From Candidatus Poseidoniaceae archaeon (GTDB lineage Archaea > Thermoplasmatota > Poseidoniia > Poseidoniales > Poseidoniaceae): 42,403 bases of DNA. The notes beneath the pieces are model-generated. The model saw nothing but the letters and a program-made list of their open reading frames with translations. It had not been told where the DNA came from and did no database searches. Numbering within the stretch: position 1 is the first letter of the stretch; each line of letters begins with the position of its first letter. The position numbers and the translations under genes are program-made. The stretch covers positions 1 through 42,403 of the forward strand of contig JAPKCS010000018.1 in the NCBI GenBank assembly GCA_028822845.1. The letters are read 5' to 3'. Positions 16,026 to 21,800 of this stretch are shown here, piece by piece.

Positions 16026-16811
16026 ATGGAGCATACCCAAGCGTTGTCTTCTGCTTGGTCGAAACTCGATCAACATTGGCGCATTCCAACCACCGGAATC
16101 CGCATGCCTCCAACGCCCAGCTACGCCTTCCTGCGTTGGGTGTTCTCACCTCTGATGAGGCCTCTTGTCAACACCAAAATCCGAGGCATACATTACATGC
16201 CAACCAAGGGACCAGTGATCCTTGCAGCAAACCATCTTTCCCACGTCGACCCAATCATGGTGATCGCTTCTGCCCGACGCCCTGTGCGCTACTTGGCCAA
16301 AGATGGCCACTTCAGAAACGCCGCATTGCGTACGTTAATGCGAGCGACTGGCCAAATTGAAACAAAACGCAACGAAGGTGGAGAACAGGCTCTTTCCAAT
16401 GCAGCAGACGTCCTCGCTGCCGGTGCCACGCTTGGCATCTTCCCCGAAGGCACCCGTTCGAAACGGGTTGAAGCACCGTTTCTGCTGCCAGGTAAAACCG
16501 GCGTGGCCCGCCTAGCAGCCTCCTTTCCAAACGCTAACGTCGTCCCCATGGCACTCCTGGGCACACGAGATGTCATGGAACCTCAGGTTCACAAATGGCC
16601 ACGCTTGTGGCGCCGAATCACCATGAATGTCGGAAAGAGTGTAACATGGTTGGAATGGCTTGGTCATTCCGAAGGCGGGGCTATGACGCCTGAAAGCCTC
16701 GACCAGTTGGCTAACCTCGAGGACCACGAAATTAGGGCTGAACTTGCCAAACTCTACCGGAAATTTACCGACCAACTGATGCAGAGTTTGACGGTCCTCG
16801 GTGCACCTTGA
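16026..16811 (+). CDS. PlsC-family 1-acyl-glycerol-3-phosphate acyltransferase-like protein
   Basis: A 261-residue acyltransferase with the family HX4D motif (NHLSHVD, about 71-77), the second block with GQIETKR, and the FPEGTRS motif (about 139-145). The family transfers acyl groups to glycerophosphate lipids at the membrane. Archaeal lipids are ether-linked, so the substrate here is uncertain; ester lipid synthesis, lipid remodelling or another acyl acceptor are possible. The start at 16026 has GGTGG about 10 nt upstream; ATG 16104 is an alternative close to the conserved region. It is the first gene of a tight operon with an unknown gene, thyA and a DHFR gene. A bacterial origin is likely. 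Confidence 0.85.
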   Translation: MEHTQALSSAWSKLDQHWRIPTTGIRMPPTPSYAFLRWVFSPLMRPLVNTKIRGIHYMPTKGPVILAANHLSHVDPIMVIASARRPVRYLAKDGHFRNAALRTLMRATGQIETKRNEGGEQALSNAADVLAAGATLGIFPEGTRSKRVEAPFLLPGKTGVARLAASFPNANVVPMALLGTRDVMEPQVHKWPRLWRRITMNVGKSVTWLEWLGHSEGGAMTPESLDQLANLEDHEIRAELAKLYRKFTDQLMQSLTVLGAP

Positions 16812-16815
16812 GTGC

Positions 16816-16829
16816 ATTGTTTATACAAT
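16816..16829 (+). promoter_or_regulatory. TATA-like box, palindromic (ATTGT-TTAT-ACAAT)
   Basis: TTTATACA at 16820-16827 is a good archaeal TATA match inside a short palindrome. It lies about 26 bp upstream of GTG 16848, the distance expected for a leaderless or near-leaderless start. It begins 5 bp after the acyltransferase stop, so an internal promoter for the unknown gene, thyA and DHFR is possible. Confidence 0.4.
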
Positions 16830-16847
16830 GTCACTGATGATTTGTGT

Positions 16848-17531
16848 GTGAAACCTATCGTTACCCCTCTTGGCAAGTTCATGGTTTTGGAAGGCGCTTG
16901 TCAGCAACAAGTGGCTGCTGAGTTGCGTGGACTCGATCTGTTATTGAACCTGGTCAATAAGTCAAATGTTTGGGAAATACAGCAAACTTCAGACCTTCCA
17001 TTTCTTGCCTCAACGGATGGATCGCCTGGCATTCTTGTCAACATTTTCGATTCGATGAAAGCGAGAATTCTTGGCGGCGACCCACATTTGAAAATGATGA
17101 TGAGGCAGAAAGAGGTTTGCGTTTTGCGCAATCACTCAGAAGTCTTGACGCCTTCAACAGACTCCATGGTAAGTTTGGTCCTGCTCGGAGAGATGGGATG
17201 GCCACTCCAGCACACACCAGACACCTTGAGTGACAAGGCATTGGCACAACTAGAATTGCCGACATTGTGCCAAGAAAGAGGAATTAAACTCGATGAACTG
17301 GATCACCGTACAATTGCCTATTCGATGGAATGCTATCAAGCAGGCCAACACATGAATGCCATCGCCATACTGGCAGAAATGGGCCGGCGTTGGTATGTGT
17401 GCCGGAATTGGGAAATGGGCGAAATCCGACCCCTTTTGGCGACCTTTCTCAATGAAATCGACCGTTCACATGTCATGCTCTATCTCGAGGCACCTCAATG
17501 CCCACAGGATGATTTGTTTCTGGTCGTATGA
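16848..17531 (+). CDS. Hypothetical protein upstream of thyA
   Basis: A protein of about 227 residues not recognised as a family. It looks globular and mixed alpha/beta, without signal peptide, membrane span or cysteine motif. The start is uncertain: GTG 16848 is chosen because a TATA-like box lies about 26 bp upstream; GTG 16812 directly follows the acyltransferase stop and would be translationally coupled, and ATG 16881 is the first ATG. The 3' end overlaps the thyA ATG by 4 bp (ATGA), so the two are translated together. The DNA is somewhat richer in A/T than its neighbours. No role can be inferred beyond co-expression with thymidylate synthesis genes. Confidence 0.65.
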   Translation: MKPIVTPLGKFMVLEGACQQQVAAELRGLDLLLNLVNKSNVWEIQQTSDLPFLASTDGSPGILVNIFDSMKARILGGDPHLKMMMRQKEVCVLRNHSEVLTPSTDSMVSLVLLGEMGWPLQHTPDTLSDKALAQLELPTLCQERGIKLDELDHRTIAYSMECYQAGQHMNAIAILAEMGRRWYVCRNWEMGEIRPLLATFLNEIDRSHVMLYLEAPQCPQDDLFLVV

Positions 17532-18382
17532 GCAAGGGCGTCAAGAACCCTCAAGAGCCTCCGCTCCAACCGAGATTTGGTGAGTCCATGCATGTCTACC
17601 ATGAACTGATTCAAAGAATCCTCGATGAGGGCGAAACAAAAGGCGACAGAACGGGCACAGGCACCCTTTCTGTGTTCGGCCACCAGATGCGTTTTGATCT
17701 TTCCAAAGGCTTCCCAATGGTCACAACAAAAAAACTTCACTTGCGTTCGATTGTTCACGAACTTCTTTGGTTCCTCAAGGGTGACACAAACGTGTCCTAC
17801 CTCCAAGAAAACGGCGTTCGAATCTGGAACGATTGGGCTGATGAAAACGGCGACCTCGGTCCTGTCTATGGCAAACAATGGCGCCGCTGGGAAGCAAAAG
17901 ATGGACGCATCATCGACCAAATCGAACAAGCGATTGAGATGATCAAAACGAATCCTAACAGCCGCCGAATCATCGTATCCGCTTGGAACGTTGGTGAACT
18001 CGATGAGATGGCACTGATGCCATGCCATGCCTTTTTCCAGTTCCATGTCGCTCATGGAAAGCTCAACTGCCAGTTGTATCAACGAAGCGCTGATGTGTTC
18101 CTTGGCGTTCCCTTCAACATTGCATCCTACGCCTTGCTCACCCACATGATGGCACAGGTCTGCGGCTTGAAGGCTGGCACCTTTGTCCACACGCTCGGTG
18201 ATGCCCACCTTTACAACAATCACCTCGAACAAGCAACACTGCAAATCAGCCGTGAACCAATGGAACTTCCTCAGTTGGTCCTCAACCCTGCGATCACCAA
18301 CATTGACAATTTTACGTTCGAAGACATCGAGATTGAGGGCTACGAGCACCACCCTCACATCTCCGCACCGATTGCCGTTTGA
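17528..18382 (+). CDS. thyA: Thymidylate synthase (ThyA)
   Basis: A 284-residue ThyA enzyme that converts dUMP to dTMP using methylene-folate. It shows [12 protein letters not shown] (dUMP phosphate binding arginine), the catalytic Cys166 in [29 protein letters not shown], and the [12 protein letters not shown] segment. An in-frame ATG at 17588 would give exactly 264 residues and put the active Cys at 146, as in E. coli ThyA. The 17528 start overlaps the previous stop as ATGA, favouring coupling with a 20-residue N-terminal extension. The DHFR gene follows by 3 bp, regenerating the folate that ThyA oxidises. Most archaea use ThyX or a different C1 carrier, so this pair is probably of bacterial origin. 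Confidence 0.96.
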   Translation: MSKGVKNPQEPPLQPRFGESMHVYHELIQRILDEGETKGDRTGTGTLSVFGHQMRFDLSKGFPMVTTKKLHLRSIVHELLWFLKGDTNVSYLQENGVRIWNDWADENGDLGPVYGKQWRRWEAKDGRIIDQIEQAIEMIKTNPNSRRIIVSAWNVGELDEMALMPCHAFFQFHVAHGKLNCQLYQRSADVFLGVPFNIASYALLTHMMAQVCGLKAGTFVHTLGDAHLYNNHLEQATLQISREPMELPQLVLNPAITNIDNFTFEDIEIEGYEHHPHISAPIAV

Positions 18383-18385
18383 GGG

Positions 18386-18859
18386 ATGCACATGTTCACG
18401 ATGGTCTTTGCATGCGACACCGTTGGTGCGATTGGTAAGGATGGTGACTTACCTTGGCGTCAGTCCAGTGACTTGGTGCACTTCAAGCAAGTCACAATGT
18501 CGAAAACCATCGTCATGGGGCGCAAAACATGGGACAGTTTGCCCAAGGCCTTACCGGGACGCAGAAACATCGTGATGTCGAGAACGCCAAGAGACGATGT
18601 TGAGGTGCTCGACCAGTCAGCAATTTTAGCCCTCGGCGAGGATGAAGAAATCATGATCATCGGAGGAGGAGAAATCTATGCTTTATTCCTTGAACACACA
18701 AAAGAAGTTCACAAAACCATCATTCACACGGTTGTCGAAGGCGCCGATACCTTTGCGCCAAACATGGAAGGCGAGGGGTTCCACCTCATTGGAGAACGGC
18801 ACATCCCCTCAGGTCCAAGGGATGAACACGCCATGACCTTCCAACATTGGATTCGATGA
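18386..18859 (+). CDS. folA: Dihydrofolate reductase
   Basis: A 157-residue DHFR. It begins MFTMVFACDTVGAIGKDGDLPWR, where the DLPW loop carries the substrate-site Trp. The NADPH-binding block is TIVMGRKTWDSLP (about 42-54), followed by the IIGGGEIY motif (about 92-99). It reduces dihydrofolate to tetrahydrofolate, completing the thymidylate cycle with the adjacent thyA. The start is ATG 18386 or ATG 18392 (MFTM). It is the last gene of the operon and ends 1 bp from the stop of the convergent MazG-like gene. The length is normal for bacterial-type DHFR. Confidence 0.95.
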   Translation: MHMFTMVFACDTVGAIGKDGDLPWRQSSDLVHFKQVTMSKTIVMGRKTWDSLPKALPGRRNIVMSRTPRDDVEVLDQSAILALGEDEEIMIIGGGEIYALFLEHTKEVHKTIIHTVVEGADTFAPNMEGEGFHLIGERHIPSGPRDEHAMTFQHWIR

Positions 18860-18860
18860 A

Positions 18861-19232
18861 TCATTCATCCGACGTGTACTCTGTGACCCGTAATCCGAGC
18901 CGCCCTTGCCGAGATGGTCGTTGCATAATTGTGGCATACTTTTTCTCAAAAGCGGCCTTCAAATCCACTTCCATGGCAATCGAGTGACCCATCAAAAGCA
19001 ACAGGATATCGGCCATTTCCTCGGCACAGTCAGCAAGCGGTTTCCCCTTGGTTACAGCCGCTGCGAATTCTCCGAGTTCTTCCACGGTGAGGGCTATTCT
19101 ATAGCCCATATCATGCCCGTTATTTGCTTCGAGATCATGCTTGTGATGAAAAGCAGCAACCTTCTTCATCATTGCATCCCATTCGCTTTCAGCTTCAAAG
19201 CCCATCCACTGGTCAACGGTCTTTCCTTCCAT
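18861..19232 (-). CDS. MazG-like nucleotide pyrophosphohydrolase
   Basis: A protein of about 123 residues with the all-alpha NTP pyrophosphohydrolase metal motif. The EELGEF helix (about 71-76) is followed by AEEMADILLLLMGHS (about 88-102), giving the EExxE...EExxD acidic pattern, then a basic helix ending KYATIMQRP. The family hydrolyses non-canonical or excess (d)NTPs to the monophosphate and is often related to dCTPase/dUTPase housekeeping. The start ATG 19232 excludes a longer frame that overlaps the phosphorylase gene. It is convergent with the thyA-folA operon, which suits nucleotide metabolism, and follows the MTI-type phosphorylase by 40 bp. Confidence 0.82.
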   Translation of the reverse strand: MEGKTVDQWMGFEAESEWDAMMKKVAAFHHKHDLEANNGHDMGYRIALTVEELGEFAAAVTKGKPLADCAEEMADILLLLMGHSIAMEVDLKAAFEKKYATIMQRPSRQGRLGLRVTEYTSDE

Positions 19233-19272
19233 GCTGATGCGTGCCAGCGAAGCAGAATAATGCCTTCGATGC

Positions 19273-20061
19273 TCACGAGGTGAGCAAGTGGACCATGCAG
19301 GCCCAAACTGGTGCAAGCCTCTTGTTCGCTTCAGCTGAAACACTGTGGTGATCCAGGTCCTGATTTGAATTGCCAGGTTCTCGCCCTGCAGCCCAATTCG
19401 AAGAGATGCAGACGGCCGAGTAGGGGAGGTTGAGTTCCCGAGCCAATTTGACTTCCCGTGGCATCGTCATGCCAACCATGTGCCCACCGAGCATGTCGAT
19501 GGCATCAATTTCTGCTTTCGTTTCAAAATGAGGCCCTTGGGCCAACCAGTAGGTGTACATCAATCGTTCATCGGCGTCGAAGGCTTGTGCTGCACGAAGC
19601 ACCGTTTCCAATTCGGAATTGATGGTGGAATCAAAAGGGTCGGTGACTGATGTAAAAACCGCTTCATCGTCATGAAACGTGCTCGCTTGACCGGTAAAGT
19701 CGATGTATTGGTTGGCCAAACCAACTTTGCCGGGTGGGAAGTCACTGGCAATGGCGCCAACAGAACACACCGCCATGATGGCTTCACAGCCAGCATCGAA
19801 CAAGGCTTTCACATTCGCACGGTGATCGATGCGATGCGGTGGTCGGCTTGGTGCATCACCGTTGTGATGACGTTGAAGAAAGATCACTTCTTTTCGCATG
19901 TCGCCGAACTGGAGTTCCATGCAGGTCATTGGGACGTCACCGTATGGCGTCTCAACAATCACTTCATCGCGCTGAATCAACTGGAGTCCGTGGACCTTCA
20001 ATTCATCGTCGAGGGCCATCTCAATCAGGCCTGTGCCGCCAATCACGCCGAGTCGTTCCAT
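19273..20061 (-). CDS. MTAP/PNP-family phosphorylase, predicted S-methyl-5'-thioinosine type
   Basis: A 262-residue trimeric-type purine nucleoside phosphorylase (MTAP subfamily). It begins LGVIGGTGL (phosphate site), has PPHRIDHRANVKAL, the VCSVGAI strand, the substrate segment GPHFETKAEI (about 176-185), and GMTMPREVKLARE. The base-recognition loop, TDYDCW in human MTAP, reads SNWAAG here: the two aspartates that favour a 6-amino base are Asn and Ala. This is the pattern expected for enzymes using 6-oxopurines, such as S-methyl-5'-thioinosine. It would then work after deamination of methylthioadenosine in methionine salvage. The start ATG 20061 is followed at once by the conserved domain. 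It is 99 bp downstream of the S3Ae gene. Confidence 0.85.
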   Translation of the reverse strand: MERLGVIGGTGLIEMALDDELKVHGLQLIQRDEVIVETPYGDVPMTCMELQFGDMRKEVIFLQRHHNGDAPSRPPHRIDHRANVKALFDAGCEAIMAVCSVGAIASDFPPGKVGLANQYIDFTGQASTFHDDEAVFTSVTDPFDSTINSELETVLRAAQAFDADERLMYTYWLAQGPHFETKAEIDAIDMLGGHMVGMTMPREVKLARELNLPYSAVCISSNWAAGREPGNSNQDLDHHSVSAEANKRLAPVWACMVHLLTS

Positions 20062-20159
20062 GTTTGTTCCACGCAACCCTTGCATGTCAAACCTGTGGCG
20101 GTTCAACCGAAGAGACGTTGCTTTCGCTGATGCTATTGGCGAACCTAGGTTCGTTGGTT

Positions 20160-21134
20160 TCACTCGTTAAGACGAGCAATCAAGTCTGCCTTCTTTCCAG
20201 AGACAGGCTTTCCTGCGGCCTTGAGAAGTGCCTTCAACTCAGCAACGGTCATGCTGCTGTGGTCGACATCTGCTGCTGGTGCTGCTTTTTCTGCAACAGG
20301 TTCAGCGGCTTCAGCTGGTGCTTCTTTTGCAGGAGCGGCTGCCTTTTCAGACGCTGGCTCCATGGCTTCGGCTGCGGCGATAATGGAAGGAGCGTCAACG
20401 ACGTCTTCTTCTTCTTCATCTTCCATAGCAGAGGCCAATGCTGCGGCTTTCTTTGCCTTGACTTCAGCATCAGATCGAGCTTCTTCGGAGTGGATTTCGT
20501 CGAGGGTCTTGCCCTTTTCGTTGATAACACCCTCTTGCAAGAGTTGGCTCTTACGAATGGCCACGCTCTTGACTGGGTAAATTGGCTTGACAGCCTTGCG
20601 AATTTCTTCTTCCATTGTACCGTCCAAGATTTGTGTTTGAATCTTAGCGTAGGTGGACTTGGCTGCGAACGCAACAATGAGCTCGCGGGCCTTGGCACGC
20701 ATTGCTTGCTTGATTGAGGTTTGAACGCGCTTCTGAGTGATGATGAGTGGCTTCAATCGAATGAGGTATCCGTCGGTTGAAACAACGTCGACAACATCGT
20801 CGACCTTTCCACGGTAACGGCGGATTTGTCGGCGGATGTGATCGGTTTGGTGGTGGTGTCCGATGAATGTGGTCAATGCGTCTTGTCCAACACATTCAGT
20901 GACACGGAACCGTAGGATCACGTGCATCTTGGTGAAATCACCATTGAATTCTTGTTGTGTCATTTCGTAGACACGGTCCATGATGTGCTCATCGGACTCG
21001 CCGAGTGTTTCTCCAATTTTCTTGAATTCCCAAGGATTGCGTGGTGCACGAATCGTGTACCAACGCTTCATCTTCCACTTGTCTCGTTGCTTTCTTGCTG
21101 CTGAACGTGCCTTAACACTTACTTTTTTTGCCAT
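20160..21134 (-). CDS. rps3ae: 30S ribosomal protein S3Ae with C-terminal SAP domain
   Basis: A 324-residue protein. Residues 1-~205 are archaeal/eukaryotic ribosomal protein eS1 (S3Ae): a basic MAKKVSVKARSAARKQRDKW start, then FRVTECVGQDALTTFIGH, and RRQIRRYRGKVDDVVDVVSTDGY. An acidic, Ala/Glu/Pro-rich linker (about 215-290) follows. The last ~32 residues, MTVAELKALLKAAGKPVSGKKADLIARLNE in two pieces, form a SAP motif (helix, glycine turn, helix ending in LIxRL). SAP domains bind nucleic acids. Normal archaeal eS1 is about 200 residues, so the tail is a clear extension. The start ATG 21134 gives MAKK. It diverges from the COG1325 gene. Confidence 0.93.
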   Translation of the reverse strand: MAKKVSVKARSAARKQRDKWKMKRWYTIRAPRNPWEFKKIGETLGESDEHIMDRVYEMTQQEFNGDFTKMHVILRFRVTECVGQDALTTFIGHHHQTDHIRRQIRRYRGKVDDVVDVVSTDGYLIRLKPLIITQKRVQTSIKQAMRAKARELIVAFAAKSTYAKIQTQILDGTMEEEIRKAVKPIYPVKSVAIRKSQLLQEGVINEKGKTLDEIHSEEARSDAEVKAKKAAALASAMEDEEEEDVVDAPSIIAAAEAMEPASEKAAAPAKEAPAEAAEPVAEKAAPAADVDHSSMTVAELKALLKAAGKPVSGKKADLIARLNE

Positions 21135-21140
21135 TGGAAT

Positions 21141-21205
21141 CAACTCGAGTTGTGTGGGTATTGCGGGGGCTACCCCACTTGCATTCCCTGCGACTCACCT
21201 CCCCT
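21141..21205 (-). promoter_or_regulatory. S3Ae leader: strong SD, 4-codon ORF, hairpin and palindrome
   Basis: Read on the minus strand, AGGGGAGGTGAG (21205-21194) is a near-perfect match to the anti-Shine-Dalgarno sequence. Nine nt later ATG 21184 opens a four-codon frame (Met-Gln-Val-Gly) that ends TAG at 21170, inside a hairpin GTGGGG-TAGC-CCCCGC (21178-21163; the G-T pair forms only in the minus-strand RNA). A perfect 12-bp palindrome CAACTCGAGTTG (21141-21152) follows, just before the S3Ae ATG, which has no close ribosome-binding site of its own. A TATA-like TTGAAATAG lies further upstream. A regulatory leader is possible. Confidence 0.4.
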
Positions 21206-21300
21206 ATTTCAAGCACCCCCTCCAGCAGGAAGACCAAGAGCCAGTGGATTTGTTGATCTTGATTCGGCAACCTCTTGAGCCAACGCTCCTTCGTCGGGCT

Positions 21301-21750
21301 ATGAGCCTGCATCACATCACTTGGCGTGCCACTGTGAGTGGACTCGCAGATGAAACCGTGGCAGCAGACGCTTTGGCATGGTTGATGGACGATGACGAAA
21401 CGGTCGAAATTGAGCGAACAAGTTCATATTACGGCTCGGAAATCCACATGGTCGAGGCTCGGACCACGCGCAAAGGGCCGGCGCTTAGCAGCCTCGCCCG
21501 CTTAGGTTCTGCCACGTTGGAAACGCTTCTTTCCGAAGTCGAACAGCGGCTGGATGAATCCCATACATTTCACATGAGGCTGGACTTCAACGCTCTGATC
21601 AACGGCACTGTTCAACTTTCAGCACCAGGCAATGGCCCAACCATCAAAGGTCACGCTAAAGTTCAGGTCTTCCCGGGCCAGGAAGCCGGAACTGAAACGC
21701 ATTCGACGTTGCAAGCGGCGCTGAAAATTGCTTTGGCTGCTGAACAGTAA
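21301..21750 (+). CDS. COG1325 RNA-binding protein (predicted exosome-associated)
   Basis: A 149-residue protein matching the archaeal COG1325 family by eye: an N-terminal HITWRATVSG strand, a helix of paired acidic residues (DDDETVEIERTSSYYGSEIHMVEA in two pieces), a central helical part LSSLARLGSATLETLLSEV, then HMRLDFNALINGTVQLS. Members are small RNA-binding proteins proposed to work with the exosome or RNase P genes. The start ATG 21301 directly precedes the conserved region, although the frame remains open far upstream, antisense to S3Ae. No clear ribosome-binding site precedes it. It diverges from the S3Ae gene and ends 50 bp before the large secreted protein gene. Confidence 0.75.
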   Translation: MSLHHITWRATVSGLADETVAADALAWLMDDDETVEIERTSSYYGSEIHMVEARTTRKGPALSSLARLGSATLETLLSEVEQRLDESHTFHMRLDFNALINGTVQLSAPGNGPTIKGHAKVQVFPGQEAGTETHSTLQAALKIALAAEQ

Positions 21751-21800
21751 ACCAGCAACTCCCCGTGGCATTGATATGCCATTGCTCTCCAGAATGGCTC

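Noticed and set aside
17495-18391. 298-codon minus-strand reading frame opposite thyA
   Set aside because: It is antisense to an enzyme with full family motifs, and its translation shows no domain, so it is a shadow of the thyA codon pattern.
19839-20717. 292-codon plus-strand frame, Cys- and Phe-rich, opposite S3Ae and the phosphorylase
   Set aside because: Its composition reflects the reverse complement of a Lys/Glu/Ala-rich gene; both genes below it are certain.
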